Both the position numbers and the translations under genes were made by a program. This document shows, piece by piece, positions 8,501 through 18,084 of a DNA stretch of 64,000 nt (positions are counted from its first letter, which is position 1; each line of letters opens with the position of its first letter). The notes under the pieces were generated by a model. It worked only from the letters and a program-made list of their open reading frames with translations, had not been told where the DNA came from and did not search any database. Source of the DNA: Euzebyella saccharophila (lineage in GTDB: Bacteria; Bacteroidota; Bacteroidia; Flavobacteriales; Flavobacteriaceae); contig NZ_JACYFJ010000009.1 in NCBI RefSeq assembly GCF_014855495.1, positions 1 to 64,000 on the forward strand, read 5' to 3'.

Positions 8501-8925
8501 TTTGAAGCGACCCTTATAAAACCACGATTATTGGGATTGCTCTGAACCTCCGCAGGATCAGCAAGAAAAGAACCGGTTTTACCTACAAAGCCACGATCTT
8601 CATTGGTAATAGTGCTGTCAATTACCCTCCAGGTCCATTCTCCCGGTGAAGTAGCTACCAGACGGACGCGAAAAATATTATCGCCATCCCAGAATACAGG
8701 AACCCGGTAGGTCTCTTCTGCCGATCCCGTTTTATTTAGTTCTACCCATACATCCACTTCGGTATACGGATTGTCATAAGTGTTCTCGCTATTAAATGTA
8801 ACTTCAACCACCTCCATTACGCGGGCTCTGTCGTTACTTACCTGACCGGAAAGGTTAATAGCCGTAAAGGCACATAGCAATATACATACAATACGTATGT
8901 AAGCATTAGATAATAAATTTGTCAT
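5572..8925 (-). CDS. Secreted apiosidase-like glycoside hydrolase with malectin, LamG and T9SS sorting domains
   Basis: This 1117-residue protein is exported through a signal peptide (1-28, ending NLSGQ). Domains in order: DUF5060 (about 35-125), DUF4038 apiosidase-like TIM barrel (about 135-510), a small beta domain (about 545-640), malectin (about 665-815), LamG jellyroll (about 830-1010) and a type A T9SS C-terminal signal (about 1040-1117, starting FVYPNPTVGRVRL). The barrel has the expected acid residue in NLEPFYPG (Glu421). DUF4038 enzymes include GH140 apiosidases acting on plant rhamnogalacturonan II; the substrate here is unknown but likely an algal or plant polysaccharide. The accessory domains would hold it on carbohydrate at the cell surface. 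It is a single-gene unit with its own terminator. Confidence 0.85.
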   Translation of the reverse strand: MTNLLSNAYIRIVCILLCAFTAINLSGQVSNDRARVMEVVEVTFNSENTYDNPYTEVDVWVELNKTGSAEETYRVPVFWDGDNIFRVRLVATSPGEWTWRVIDSTITNEDRGFVGKTGSFLADPAEVQSNPNNRGFIRVASNNRTLEYADGTPFFYTADTSWSALTAVFGFDTANSISGISFKDYIAERKRQGFNGLNVIASFPDDTYLMQQGRNLDRKGTKTGLWSSGTWGKKVAPNGATPFEMKKPGQPVTDASLEVDYRRIVPEYWQAVDERMQFLSDQGFVTLFESVRRHERWPFRAQEEKNAFYNYIRYLWARYGGYNMIFSWVHHDTNSGNVYPGWLELVRDAHLKLSKQLGNKMPYGQPRTAMSFNTTLRNWDKDLPNALDVQNVSNAERDEDMHRWLKDIYLDQPVKPALNLEPFYPGWGLHSQNEIEKGLDDTTMAQMQMYGSVLSGGLAGHAWGDAWYAGAAASTSRSSENGGTIVPNNDPQRNALKAFESQSMGHLKKFILDSGHDYKKLIPAAHTNLSDSQDFRHTLAMDEKADFALGFFTADLRSSPEALPRLTNLKNSETYQFQWWDVTNGVWIDVGEITTDNSGTLKTPSVPNNDRTKNWAYRILSEAIDKEEPIVETPQQEEPESFVLRINAGGAEVYHAGNVFSADNYYDTGSTLNRPQTGLEDPFRTFRYSRSQEMGYDIPLDNGEYSVRLHFAELWFGATDGGRGTSGSRVFDVRMENRLVEDDLDIFNEIGAESILVKSYTVIVEDGTLNIDFSALGADGGTRHPVINAIEVFGEQKISVPIEKPAVEGLVGHWSLDDAIGTRATDFSGNQYNGFLVGGINFKDHAMNGKIGNGLSLSRAKDFVTLPDIDRSIDTQFTIAAWIHPENVSGDYQGIAGTHTSGGFMTFVYDGSLAFALQTDEGRKLLTHGTITANTWQHIVVSYDGSAMTWFINGKEVGREAHTGRVSNREMGYIGWSGWGNEYFEGGIDDVKLFNKSLSKEQVSELFEEDSIIEESVNLTAKVGLVSINNENNQNPDTEEVLSGFVYPNPTVGRVRLNNIPTGEKEILVSDFSGRVLMDIKTDAEEPELDFSALPDGIYTVKVLTNGLEQAFKVVKK

Positions 8926-9285
8926 GATCGGGGGAATTTTGAGATTTTGGGGTTATTCTTTTTTAGCAATATATATTTACAAAAATATACTTACGCTTTT
9001 AATTATAATGATGGATTTCCAATTAGTTTAAATCGTACAAAAAGATAGGTAATGCACTACTAGCGGAATAAAAAACTGTTAAGGATTCGAAAATCACTTT
9101 AAAATTTAGAGGATGATGAACTAATAAAAGGTTCTGATTTAAGTGAGGGTATCCATATAAACTCTTAAAGGTTGGGGATTTCATAAAAATTTTTTCGATA
9201 CCCTATTCAGCAGACCAAGCAAAAATTAAATCCATACCTATCCATCAAATGACTACCTTAGCCAGCGTATCCTAATCCCTATAAA
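8926..9285. other. Divergent promoter region, hydrolase / BLUF
   Basis: This is a 360-bp AT-rich intergenic stretch between two divergent genes. On the minus strand a -7 box TATTTTTG lies at 8980-8987, 54 nt before the hydrolase start, without a well-spaced TTG. No further gene or repeat is visible. Confidence 0.45.
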
Positions 9286-9723
9286 ATGTACACCTTAACC
9301 TATGAATCACAAGCCAATCCAAAGCTTACGAATAACGACATCGAAAAAATTCTAGTCACCGCCCAAAACTTTAACTCCCAAAATGGAATTACAGGCTGTC
9401 TTATTTTTTACATGGGGAAGTTTATTCAAATTTTAGAAGGGCCTAAGGAAACCGTCTTGGAGCTTTACAAAAACATTGAAAAAGATGATAGGCACTCAAA
9501 GATTAAAATGTTTTCTGAAGATGATATTACCGAACGTAATTTTCCCGATTGGGGTATGGCTTACTATCCAATTGATGAAAAAGCAATGGGTTATGCCGAA
9601 TTTGAACAGTTCAAAAGAAATCTCATGTTATTGGCAGACCTCAGCAAGCCTACCAACGTGACCGCTATACTGTTTTGGAAAAAGATGAAACTTTTACTTT
9701 CATTACCTCCTAAAAAAGTTTAA
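9286..9723 (+). CDS. BLUF-domain blue-light sensor 1
   Basis: This 145-residue protein consists of one BLUF flavin-binding domain (1-95) plus a short helical tail. The FAD-network residues are visible: Tyr6 in TYESQA, Asn30, Gln48 in FIQILEGP and Trp89/Met91 in FPDWGMAY. Light rearranges the hydrogen bonds of Tyr and Gln around FAD. There is no fused output domain, so it must signal through a partner protein. The tail FKRNLMLLADLS...LFWKKMK is shared with the second BLUF protein at 43.8 kb. A strong terminator follows. Confidence 0.93.
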   Translation: MYTLTYESQANPKLTNNDIEKILVTAQNFNSQNGITGCLIFYMGKFIQILEGPKETVLELYKNIEKDDRHSKIKMFSEDDITERNFPDWGMAYYPIDEKAMGYAEFEQFKRNLMLLADLSKPTNVTAILFWKKMKLLLSLPPKKV

Positions 9724-9863
9724 TCCCAAAACACTACCATTCAGACCGTTGATTTTTTGAGTTAATTCTATCTTTTATTGAACAAATGACCATAATCAAA
9801 TACCAAGAGCTTTGTCTTATCATAAGTAGGTAAATTGTTTGTGGGGAACAATTTAAATATTGG

Positions 9864-9896
9864 AAGAGGATGGTGTGGGGCCATCCTCTTTTTTTC
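9864..9896 (+). terminator. Terminator after BLUF 1
   Basis: A 10-bp perfect stem AAGAGGATGG/CCATCCTCTT with a 7-nt loop is followed by six Ts. Confidence 0.85.
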
Positions 9897-9913
9897 TTTA
9901 TAACAGTAGTCTC

Positions 9914-10387
9914 CTAAGAATCCAATTTGAAAATACGCTTCATTTGTACCCATTTCTCACTTGAGGAAGCGTCGGGGTCAGAAGCTTGGTACTTACTCAT
10001 AAATTCTTCCCACTCGGCCTGACGAGGTAATCCTGCCAATTTTCCCATTTGTTTTTCAAAATCAAAATCTGCCGGTACAGTCAATATCATCACTAATAGA
10101 GTGCCATGCCTATAAATTTCCGAATCGATGACCCCTACTTTTTTCAATCCAGCGGTGATTTCTTTCCAAATATTCTCAGAACGATGCCATTTCTCATATT
10201 CGGCAATAAGTTCAGGGTCATCTTTTAGTTGTAAAGTTTGGCAATATCTTTTTACAGGTGCGGGTTGGGCTTTTTGAACATAGCCATATGAATCATTAGT
10301 TTCTTGGGCCATCAATGGACCTGACATAACTAATAACAGAAATAGTGAACTTAGGTAGAGGATTATTTTTTCTTTCATATCTAACAT
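9914..10387 (-). CDS. L-rhamnose mutarotase family protein, exported
   Basis: This 157-residue protein has an N-terminal signal peptide (about 1-28, LVMSGPLMAQ) followed by a RhaM/DUF718 alpha-beta barrel monomer. Typical segments are RYCQTLQLKDDPELIAEYEKWH, GVIDSEIYRHGTLLVMIL and the C-terminal EWEEFMSKYQ...WVQMKRIFKL. The family interconverts alpha and beta anomers of L-rhamnose or L-fucose. An exported form would act in the periplasm on released sugars and fits the nearby polysaccharide hydrolase, though the two genes are not in one operon. Substrate is unproven. Confidence 0.85.
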   Translation of the reverse strand: MLDMKEKIILYLSSLFLLLVMSGPLMAQETNDSYGYVQKAQPAPVKRYCQTLQLKDDPELIAEYEKWHRSENIWKEITAGLKKVGVIDSEIYRHGTLLVMILTVPADFDFEKQMGKLAGLPRQAEWEEFMSKYQASDPDASSSEKWVQMKRIFKLDS

Positions 10388-10618
10388 ATTTAGATTTTAA
10401 ATATATGCAATACACTTTATTTAAGGAAAATTCAGTTCATAGGAGTATCTTTTATAAAACAGTTGTTTGGAATAACTTTCAACTCATTCGAGTCAACCTT
10501 TAAGTTTTTATTAGCACTTTTTCTAGTCGGGATCGGCTATTTTAGAAGGTCTTGGATTTTACCGTTCATCCTGCCCGACCCAAAAACCAAAAAAATGCGC
10601 TTTCCTCTTCATAGAAGT

Positions 10619-11998
10619 ATGATGTTAAAAACAAATAAACCATTTCTAATTGGTGCTCTTTTGTTATTCCTTATAGGCTGTGCTCCCAAAATCACCAATG
10701 TGGAATTGCCTTTGAATAAAATTTCAGCATTTTCTACAACAGGAAAGGAGATACAGCCAGATGAGTGGTGGAAATCCTTTAACGACCCTAAATTAAATAG
10801 TGTAATCGATAGCGCTTTGAGCAACAACCTCAATCTTGCTGCTACATGGCAACAGTTTGTAGCGGCCAAAGCAGTAGTATCGAGGGAAGCGGGAAATAAA
10901 TGGCCTCAAATTGATGCCTCGGCCCAAACGGCCATCAATCTTCCCGAGCCTGATTTTGTGGGAGGCGAAAACACACAATTGGGTCTCTCTGCCAGTTATG
11001 AGCTGGACCTTTGGGGCAGAATCAAAAGTGCAGTTCAAGCAGAGAAGTTTAGGGCACAATCCAGCCTTTACGATTATAAGGCTGCAGCAATTTCCCTCTC
11101 CGCAGAAATCACCTCTACTTGGTATCAATTGATGGCGGCTAAAAAACAACTTCAGATAACTGAGAGCCAAATAGCTACGAACGAAGATATAATTCGGCTG
11201 ATCCGGTCCCGTTTTGTCGGTGGACAAATAAGGGCTGTTGACATTCTTAGGCAGGCGCAACTCTTGGAGAGCACCAAGGAACAGAAAATTATTTTTGAGA
11301 CCAACGTGAGTCTTTTACAAAATCAATTGGCAGTGCTACTGGGGCGTCAACCTCAAGAAAATCTAAATTTTGAAACTTTAAACCTACCTAATCCCAATGG
11401 ACTGCCCAATGCTGGTTTGCCCTTGGAATTGGTACGCCGAAGACCGGATATTCAACAATCCTATGCTCTCTTACTAGCGGCAGATCGTGATATGGCATTC
11501 GCTGTACGTAGTAGGTATCCAAGAATTTCACTAGGCGCCAGAGGACAATTGCGTTCCAATAATTTTGACAACCTTTTTGATAACTGGGCCTATTCCCTAG
11601 CCGGAAATATTCTGGCCCCACTTTTTTATGGTGGACAATTAAAGGCCGAAGCAGACCGTAACAAGGCCATTAAGCAGCAGCGACTTTTAGAATACGGACA
11701 AGCAACCTTGGTTGCTTTCAGGGAAGTAGAAGATGGTATGGTTCAAGATATCAAGCAAAAAGAACGGCTAGAAAATATTGAAAGGCAATTACAATTGGCC
11801 GAAAAAAGCAACAAACAGCTACGAGTAGAATTTCTCAATGGCTTTAGCCCTTATTTGGACGTGTTGCTAGGTTTGGACCAAGAACAACAGTTACGTAGGG
11901 ATTTGGTGGCTGCCCAATTGCAGCATATACAAATTAGAATTGGCCTTTACCGGGCACTTGCTGGCGGTTTTGAAACGGAACGTGAACTGAACAACTAA
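10619..11998 (+). CDS. RND efflux outer-membrane lipoprotein (TolC/OprM/NodT family)
   Basis: The protein forms the outer-membrane channel of a tripartite pump. I start it at the ATG at 10619, giving 459 residues and a lipoprotein signal ending LFLIGC (Cys21). The frame stays open upstream to 10463, but that start would bury the lipobox inside the protein. Two repeated OEP domains are evident, with typical stretches DEWWKSFNDPKL, LGLSASYELDLWGRIKSAV, LPLELVRRRPDIQQSYALL and a second DVLLGLDQEQQLRRDLVAAQ. It heads an operon with the adaptor (12 bp downstream) and the pump. Confidence 0.92.
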   Translation: MMLKTNKPFLIGALLLFLIGCAPKITNVELPLNKISAFSTTGKEIQPDEWWKSFNDPKLNSVIDSALSNNLNLAATWQQFVAAKAVVSREAGNKWPQIDASAQTAINLPEPDFVGGENTQLGLSASYELDLWGRIKSAVQAEKFRAQSSLYDYKAAAISLSAEITSTWYQLMAAKKQLQITESQIATNEDIIRLIRSRFVGGQIRAVDILRQAQLLESTKEQKIIFETNVSLLQNQLAVLLGRQPQENLNFETLNLPNPNGLPNAGLPLELVRRRPDIQQSYALLLAADRDMAFAVRSRYPRISLGARGQLRSNNFDNLFDNWAYSLAGNILAPLFYGGQLKAEADRNKAIKQQRLLEYGQATLVAFREVEDGMVQDIKQKERLENIERQLQLAEKSNKQLRVEFLNGFSPYLDVLLGLDQEQQLRRDLVAAQLQHIQIRIGLYRALAGGFETERELNN

Positions 11999-12010
11999 GA
12001 AAAACACTCT

Positions 12011-13201
12011 ATGAGCAATAAAAAAATACTCTATATCTGCTTGGCTATTTTAGGCGGAGGAATTTTGTTGACTACACTTATTTTCTTTACGGAACCCGAG
12101 GCCGAAAGGGAAGGGGCTTCCGTAGAAACTGCCATGTTGGTAGACGTTATGGAAGTACAAAAGGGAACTTTTGAACCGGTTATTGTTGCTACCGGAACGG
12201 TGCAACCGGTAGAGGACGTGACTTTAAGTCCACTAGTCTCCGGACAAATAACTCGCAGGGATCCGGCCTTCACCCCCGGGGGTTTTGTAAAAAAAGGGCA
12301 AGTTCTCATGCAGATAGACCCCTCAGATTACAAAAACACCTTAGAACTTAGAAGAAGCGAATACATGCAGGCCCAGACCTCTTTGGCAACTGAAATGGGC
12401 CGGCAGCAGATTGCAGTGCAAGATTTGGAACTCATAGCCAATGATTCGCTGTTTGGGGGTAGCCCCCTTTCTGATGACGAGCGTCAATTGGTATTAAGAA
12501 AACCACAATTGAATGCCGTAAAAGCCACTATTGCAGCAGCAAAAGCAGCAAAAGAACAAGCCGAACTTAATTTGGGCAGAACCACTATAAGAGCTCCTTT
12601 TGACGCACATATTCTTACCCAAAACGTTACCAACGGTTCCCAAGTGGCACCCGGGGATGATTTGGGCCGTATTGTTGGAACGGACTTTTATTGGGTAACG
12701 GCAGCCATACCGGTCAACAAACTGCAATGGCTGCAATTTTCAGATGGCGATTCAAATTCCGGTGCCCCGGTTAAAATATTGAATCCCACAGGATGGAGTC
12801 CAGGCTCTGAAAGGCAGGGATATCTCTATAGACAGATTGGTGCTCTGGATGGACAAACCAGACTAGCGCGTGTTTTGGTAAAAGTCCCAGACCCGTTGGC
12901 CACCCTTCCAAAAGACGAAACCCTTCCCAAAATGATGATCGGAACCTTTGTTGAAGTGAATATTCAGGCCAAGCCCATTGCCAACGTGGTCAGGCTCAGT
13001 CGGGACTTTATAAGGAACAACCAGACCGTATGGGTAATGAAAGAGGAAAAGCTGGAGATAAGGGAAGTTGAAATAATGCTTAACGATGATGAATATGCCT
13101 ACATCAGTAAAGGACTTCAAGATGGCGATCATATAGTTATTACAGATTTAAGCACGGTAACCAATGGTATAGGTTTACGTACAGAAGGCGCATCGGACTA
13201 A
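12011..13201 (+). CDS. RND efflux periplasmic adaptor (MFP/HlyD family)
   Basis: The 396-residue adaptor joins the inner-membrane pump to the outer channel. An N-terminal anchor (about 5-27) is followed by a barrel/lipoyl half ([40 protein letters not shown]), a coiled-coil hairpin (about 105-190, rich in A, K, E) and the second lipoyl half ([14 protein letters not shown]), then beta-barrel and membrane-proximal domains. It sits in the middle of the efflux operon and ends 10 bp before the pump gene. Confidence 0.93.
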   Translation: MSNKKILYICLAILGGGILLTTLIFFTEPEAEREGASVETAMLVDVMEVQKGTFEPVIVATGTVQPVEDVTLSPLVSGQITRRDPAFTPGGFVKKGQVLMQIDPSDYKNTLELRRSEYMQAQTSLATEMGRQQIAVQDLELIANDSLFGGSPLSDDERQLVLRKPQLNAVKATIAAAKAAKEQAELNLGRTTIRAPFDAHILTQNVTNGSQVAPGDDLGRIVGTDFYWVTAAIPVNKLQWLQFSDGDSNSGAPVKILNPTGWSPGSERQGYLYRQIGALDGQTRLARVLVKVPDPLATLPKDETLPKMMIGTFVEVNIQAKPIANVVRLSRDFIRNNQTVWVMKEEKLEIREVEIMLNDDEYAYISKGLQDGDHIVITDLSTVTNGIGLRTEGASD

Positions 13202-13211
13202 AAAAATAAAA

Positions 13212-16200
13212 ATGGAAAAGGAAGAAAAGAAGACCAGAAAAGAGGGTGCCATTGCCTATATGGCAAAAAATTCCATTGCCACCAATTTACTCATGATTAT
13301 TCTTTTGGGAGGTGGCCTGTTTACTATGTACACGATTCAAAAGGAGGTTTTTCCGGAATTTCAATTGGATTTTGTGGAAGTTTCCGTGGTTTATCCCGGT
13401 GCCAGCCCTGCAGAAGTGGAACAAGGGGTGCTTCAACCGGTAGAAGAGGCCGTTAGGGGCGTTCAAGGAATTAAGGAAGTGGTTTCCGAAGCCAGTGAGG
13501 GTTCCGCAGAAATAAGTATAGAACTGGTTGCTGGTACGGAACGTATGAAAGCATTTCAGGATATTGACCAGGCCATTAACCGCATACGTACCTTCCCTGA
13601 TGATATAGAGCGACCGGAAGTTCGTTTACAATCCAGACAACGAGATGTTTTGCAAATTGGTCTTTTTGGCAAAGCCGATATATGGACACTAAGGCAATTG
13701 GCAGAAAGACTCCGTACCATTCTTTTGAACAATCCACAGATTACACAAGTTGAATTGGGGAACGTACCTGATTACGAGACCCATATTGAAATTCCACGTC
13801 GCAATCTCCAAAAATACAATCTTACCCTAGGGCAAGTGGCCGATATCATTAGACAAAGCAGCAACGATGTACCTGCCGGGGCCGTACAGACACGTAGCGG
13901 TGAGATTTTACTAAGGATGCAAGAACGTAAACAATGGGCCAAGGAGTATGGCAACATCACTATTGTTTCCTCGGATACAGGCGCAAAAGTGGCTCTCAAG
14001 GATATTGCCACTATAACCGATGGTTTTGAAGAAGTAGGTTTCCACGGCCAATTCAATCAAGAGAATTATGTGGAACTTAGAATATTTAGAATTGGCGACC
14101 AGTCCCCGCTTGAAATAGCGGATGCCGTAGAAGAAATTCTAGCAGATTTTCAACTCCCACCCGGCGTTAAATATAGGACCGACAGCAATCGCGCAGCAGA
14201 TTATAGGGAAAGACTCTCTTTATTGACCGAAAATGGGGTGTTGGCAATAATTATCGTTTTAATAATCCTTACCCTCTTTTTGGAATATAGACTGGCATTT
14301 TGGGTTATGATGGGTATGACGGTTTCCTTTATTGGCGGAATGATTTTGCTACCTCTCATAGGCATAAGCGTGAATATGATTTCCATGTTCGGGTTTTTGG
14401 TGGTTTTGGGTATTGTTGTAGACGATGCTATTGTGGTAGGTGAAAATGTTTACGAATACCGTCAAAAGGGTCTAAGTCCTATGAAAGCCGCCATTGAAGG
14501 TACCAAAGATGTGGCCTCCCCTGTGGTTTTCAGTATTGTCACTACCATCATTGCTTTTGTTCCCCTCCTATTTATGCCTGGGGAAACCGGAAAGTTCTGG
14601 CAACCGTTACCGGCCGTGGTAATAGTGATTTTAGGGGTAAGCCTGTTGGAGGCCCTTTTTATTCTTCCCTCTCACTTGGCACATTTAAAAAAGAAAGAAA
14701 ACAAGAATACATGGGTCAAGAAATTGGAGGGTTGGCAGCGTTCTTTCGCCAGTACCTTTGATCGTTTCGTTGAAAATAAATACCGCCCTTTTTTGGACCT
14801 TTGTCTTCAATACCGCTATATAACCCTTAGTGCGGCCGTGGCACTTTTATTAGTGGTTGGCGGTTTTGGTTATAGCGGGCATATGGGCCTGATCATGATG
14901 CCAGAAGTTGCCGCAGACGAAATTGAGGCCGGAGTACGGCTTCCTGTTGGTACAACACCTGATCAAGCCGCCAAAGTTGCGCATGATATTTCGCAAGCAA
15001 CGCAACGCATGTTTGAAGAGCACAACTTATATGAAGTGGCCGAAGGAATGAAAACCAATGTTCGAGGTCAAAATTTTATTGATGTTGAAATTGTTATGCT
15101 TCCGCCAGACCAACGGAATATTACCGCTAGGGAAGTCATTGCCCTCTGGAGGGACAATATTGGAGATATTGAAGGTGTAGACCAAATAACCTTTGAGGCA
15201 GAAAGAGGCCCGGGAGGAGCCAGGCAGGCTATAAGCGTAGATTTAAGCCATTCAGATATCGAGGTATTGGAAAAGGCAAGTGCCGCTTTTGTGGAACGAA
15301 TGAAAAGTTTTAGTAATACCCGTGATGTAACGGATAATTACAACAAGGGTAAGCTGCAATATGATTTTAAACTTTTGCCTCAAGGGCGAAATTTAGGACT
15401 AACCTCGGACGAAGTAGGAAGACAGGTCCGGGATGCCTTTTTTGGGGCATTGGCCATGAGACAACTGCGCGGTATGAACGAAATTGAAGTACGTGTAAAA
15501 CTGCCCCAGGAGGAAAGAAAAGACATTAACAATTTGGAAAATTTCTTGATCAGAACGCCAGATGGAATTGAGGTACCACTTTTAGACGTTGTGGAAATTG
15601 AGCAACGGGAAGCTTTTACCAGTATCAACAGAAGGGACGGGAGAAGAGTGGTAAACGTGGGCATGGATGTGGAACCGGCCAATACCGTGGGTAGGGTCAT
15701 CTCATCTGTGCAGGAGGAAACCTTACCACAGCTACGAGCAGATTTTCCAGGGCTCACGTGGACTTTTGAGGGAAGCCAAGCAGACATGCGAGAAAGTACC
15801 AACACCTTAAAGGCAGGATTTACTATTGCCATGCTTCTCATTTATGCGCTCTTGGCCATTGCCTTTAGCAGCTATATTCAACCACTGATTGTAATGACCG
15901 CTATTCCTTTTGGGATTGTAGGTGCTGTTATTGGACATATTCTTTTGGGATACGATTTATCTTTGGTAAGTCTAATGGGGGTTATAGCTCTTTCTGGGGT
16001 AGTTGTGAATGACTCTCTGATTATGATCGATTATGCCAACAAGCGAAGAAAAGAAGGGTTTGCCATTTATAAATCCATTCATGAAGCCGGTCTTAGAAGG
16101 TTTAGGCCCATTATGCTGACCACTATGACCACTTTTGGTGGTTTAGCACCCATCATTTTAGAAACATCAAGTCAAGCGTTCCATCTTATTCCCATGGCAA

Positions 16201-16337
16201 TTTCATTAGGTTTTGGTATAGTTTTCGCAACTGCCATTATTCTAGTAATTGTGCCATGTCTTTATTTGAGTTTAGAAGATGTAAGGCTGATGGCAAAAAA
16301 AGGTGAAACCGTTCAGCAAGTAGATGTAATGAGCTAG
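13212..16337 (+). CDS. RND efflux inner-membrane transporter (AcrB-like)
   Basis: This 1041-residue protein has the two-fold RND layout: TM1 (about 19-38), a large periplasmic loop, TMs 2-6, a second TM at about 535-555, a second loop, and the last five TMs. The proton-relay aspartates are present as [14 protein letters not shown] (Asp404, Asp405). The second half carries the matching [15 protein letters not shown]. Substrates cannot be told from sequence; it is closest in style to the hydrophobe/amphiphile efflux class rather than the metal class, because it lacks extra charged residues in TM4. No regulator gene is adjacent. Confidence 0.93.
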   Translation: MEKEEKKTRKEGAIAYMAKNSIATNLLMIILLGGGLFTMYTIQKEVFPEFQLDFVEVSVVYPGASPAEVEQGVLQPVEEAVRGVQGIKEVVSEASEGSAEISIELVAGTERMKAFQDIDQAINRIRTFPDDIERPEVRLQSRQRDVLQIGLFGKADIWTLRQLAERLRTILLNNPQITQVELGNVPDYETHIEIPRRNLQKYNLTLGQVADIIRQSSNDVPAGAVQTRSGEILLRMQERKQWAKEYGNITIVSSDTGAKVALKDIATITDGFEEVGFHGQFNQENYVELRIFRIGDQSPLEIADAVEEILADFQLPPGVKYRTDSNRAADYRERLSLLTENGVLAIIIVLIILTLFLEYRLAFWVMMGMTVSFIGGMILLPLIGISVNMISMFGFLVVLGIVVDDAIVVGENVYEYRQKGLSPMKAAIEGTKDVASPVVFSIVTTIIAFVPLLFMPGETGKFWQPLPAVVIVILGVSLLEALFILPSHLAHLKKKENKNTWVKKLEGWQRSFASTFDRFVENKYRPFLDLCLQYRYITLSAAVALLLVVGGFGYSGHMGLIMMPEVAADEIEAGVRLPVGTTPDQAAKVAHDISQATQRMFEEHNLYEVAEGMKTNVRGQNFIDVEIVMLPPDQRNITAREVIALWRDNIGDIEGVDQITFEAERGPGGARQAISVDLSHSDIEVLEKASAAFVERMKSFSNTRDVTDNYNKGKLQYDFKLLPQGRNLGLTSDEVGRQVRDAFFGALAMRQLRGMNEIEVRVKLPQEERKDINNLENFLIRTPDGIEVPLLDVVEIEQREAFTSINRRDGRRVVNVGMDVEPANTVGRVISSVQEETLPQLRADFPGLTWTFEGSQADMRESTNTLKAGFTIAMLLIYALLAIAFSSYIQPLIVMTAIPFGIVGAVIGHILLGYDLSLVSLMGVIALSGVVVNDSLIMIDYANKRRKEGFAIYKSIHEAGLRRFRPIMLTTMTTFGGLAPIILETSSQAFHLIPMAISLGFGIVFATAIILVIVPCLYLSLEDVRLMAKKGETVQQVDVMS

Positions 16338-16356
16338 CGCAGCATACGGGCATAAA

Positions 16357-16379
16357 AAAACCGGCCTATAGCCGGTTTT
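16357..16379 (+). terminator. Terminator of the efflux operon
   Basis: The stem AAAACCGGC/GCCGGTTTT has a CTATA loop. It is symmetric enough to act for the converging DUF2807 gene as well. Confidence 0.85.
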
Positions 16380-16398
16380 CCTCTATAGTGGTACCAAA

Positions 16399-17085
16399 TT
16401 AATTATTCACGACAATTGACCCACCAAAAGTCTTATCTTGTTCTATTTGCTCCGGGTTGCCAAAAATTTCAATACTACCGCCAGCAGTTACGTTTGCCTC
16501 AACATACTCTTTAGAATTAACGAAGGCTTTTCCTCCCGCAAAAACGGTAACCTCTGTTTGATTCGACGCCAAATCCTTGGCATGGTATTCACCTCCAGAC
16601 CGTATGCTGGCCTCTTGATTAGGTGCTGCACCGCTAAGCCAAATTTTTCCACCGGTAATGGCTTTGACATCCAAGTTGCGCGTGTTTATAGAAGCCTTTA
16701 CTTGCCCTCCTTCTTGCGACCTAATAGAAATATACCTGTTTGCCAATTCACTTTGAGAAATTACCTTGGCTCCTTCATTGGCATCAATTAAAGCCAATTC
16801 TTCTTTATAATGTAATTCTACATTGGTTTCATTTCCATCTAGAAAATCCTTTACTTCCATCCTTATTTTAAGAAGTCCATCGTCATTGGATATTTTTACA
16901 TCATCTGCATCATCGCCTGTAATTATGGCTTTATTCTCAGTAGATTTTACTAAAGTTACATTAATCCTGTCAAAGACCTTTAACTCCATAAAGTTGTCCA
17001 AATCGATAGTGGTTTTTTGACCAAAGGCCAAAGTACCTGAAAGCACAAGAATTAAAAAGGCTGTTACAATATTTTTAGTGTTCAT
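16399..17085 (-). CDS. DUF2807 (GIN domain) exported protein
   Basis: The 228-residue protein has a signal peptide (1-22, GTLAFGQ) and one DUF2807 beta-helix-like domain. The family pattern is clear: FDRINVTLVKS, ITGDDADDVKI, LLKIRM, then repeated Gly-rich beta strands (EGGQVKASI, TGGKIWLSGAA, SGGEYHAKDL, AGGKAFVNS, AGGSIEIFGNPEQIE). It is often called a putative autotransporter adhesin, but it has no barrel. In Bacteroidetes it is usually a periplasmic or surface protein of unknown role. Confidence 0.85.
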   Translation of the reverse strand: MNTKNIVTAFLILVLSGTLAFGQKTTIDLDNFMELKVFDRINVTLVKSTENKAIITGDDADDVKISNDDGLLKIRMEVKDFLDGNETNVELHYKEELALIDANEGAKVISQSELANRYISIRSQEGGQVKASINTRNLDVKAITGGKIWLSGAAPNQEASIRSGGEYHAKDLASNQTEVTVFAGGKAFVNSKEYVEANVTAGGSIEIFGNPEQIEQDKTFGGSIVVNN

Positions 17086-17122
17086 ATTATTTCTGTTTAA
17101 ATGTTCTTAATTAACCAACAGT

Positions 17123-17329
17123 TTAAGCTTGAGGAGAGCCAAAAATTAATGCAGAAACAATTATTCCTATTACTAGGAGAACCAAAAAGGCCGCTATGAT
17201 ATAGGTGCCGGTTTTGGTCTTTGTATTCTTTTGGAATATATATTGGTCGTGCTTTTCTTCTTCCTCTTTTATAAAGTCGGTTTTTTCCGTTCCTTGTTTC
17301 ATCGCTGTCTGTTCTTTATACGTTTCCAT
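17123..17329 (-). CDS. Small single-TM protein
   Basis: I choose the ATG at 17329, giving 68 residues: a charged cytoplasmic head (METYKEQTAMKQGTEKTDF, then EEEEKHDQYIF) and one C-terminal membrane helix (GTYIIAAFLVLLVIGIIVSA, about 40-62). The longer frame upstream to 17419 reads through AT-rich intergenic DNA and looks non-coding. It is not recognised as a known family. It lies directly upstream of the DUF2807 gene on the same strand (37 bp), so the two may be co-transcribed. Confidence 0.6.
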   Translation of the reverse strand: METYKEQTAMKQGTEKTDFIKEEEEKHDQYIFQKNTKTKTGTYIIAAFLVLLVIGIIVSALIFGSPQA

Positions 17330-17631
17330 GCCGCAAAATATACGTTTCACTACAGGTGCATTGTTGCAATTAAAATAATTAGTGGCGTTTTTGAATTTAT
17401 GTTGAAGCCACAAATACAACGCTACACTTTAATTTACTTTACAGTCAATCAATAACTTGATTGAGCAAAAACATGTAGGTCTACCAGCCTACTTTTGAAG
17501 TGTTGATACAAAACACATATACGATTACTCGTATTTAAAATAGTTTGGTTGGTTGTTAGAGAATGGTTTCGGCGTACTTCAATTGTCGAAGCCATTTTCA
17601 GTATCAAGTAGTATTTAAAAAATTTAACGCC
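17330..17631. other. Divergent intergenic region
   Basis: This is about 300 bp of AT-rich DNA between the small membrane protein and the hemerythrin gene. No exact TAnnTTTG box, dyad or gene stands out. Confidence 0.4.
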
Positions 17632-18066
17632 ATGAACATATTCGAAGCCTTAAGACAAGACCATGATATTCAAAGAAAATTACTGGAGCAACTGGTAGAT
17701 ACTTCCGGAGATACCTCAGCGAGGGACGAAATTTTCAAGAAGCTTAAAACCGAATTAGAAATTCATGCAGATGCCGAGGAGCGCTATTTCTACAAACCGC
17801 TTATTGATGTGGATAGAACCCAGGATTTGGCGAGACATGGCATAGCCGAACATCATGAAATTGATGAACTGATAGAGCAATTGGAAGAAACGGATTATTC
17901 CTCATCTGCTTGGTTAAAAATTGCGAAAGACCTTCAAGAAAAGGTAGAGCATCATTTAGAAGACGAAGAACATCAATTCTTTCAAATTGCAGGGAAGGTT
18001 TTTTCTGATGGAAACAAGACCACACTAGCAAAGGATTACAACAAACATATGGAAGACAACCGATAA
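17632..18066 (+). CDS. Hemerythrin HHE-domain protein
   Basis: The ATG at 17632 starts a 144-residue protein beginning directly with the first helix (MNIFEALRQDHDIQRKLLEQ). The di-iron ligands of a four-helix hemerythrin bundle are visible: His in QDHD, His and Glu in EIHADAEERYFY, His in IAEHHEIDEL and the pair HHLEDEEHQFF. Members bind oxygen or nitric oxide, or store iron. It is followed after 18 bp by topoisomerase IB, the start of a small stress-type cluster. Confidence 0.85.
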   Translation: MNIFEALRQDHDIQRKLLEQLVDTSGDTSARDEIFKKLKTELEIHADAEERYFYKPLIDVDRTQDLARHGIAEHHEIDELIEQLEETDYSSSAWLKIAKDLQEKVEHHLEDEEHQFFQIAGKVFSDGNKTTLAKDYNKHMEDNR

Positions 18067-18084
18067 TTTCTTCTTAAGACGAAA

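Noticed and set aside
9768-9953. Reverse frame next to the rhamnose mutarotase
   Set aside because: It covers the BLUF terminator and has no protein-like pattern.
10463-10618. Longer N-terminus of the TolC-like protein
   Set aside because: It would put the lipobox near residue 70. The segment overlaps the intergenic promoter zone.
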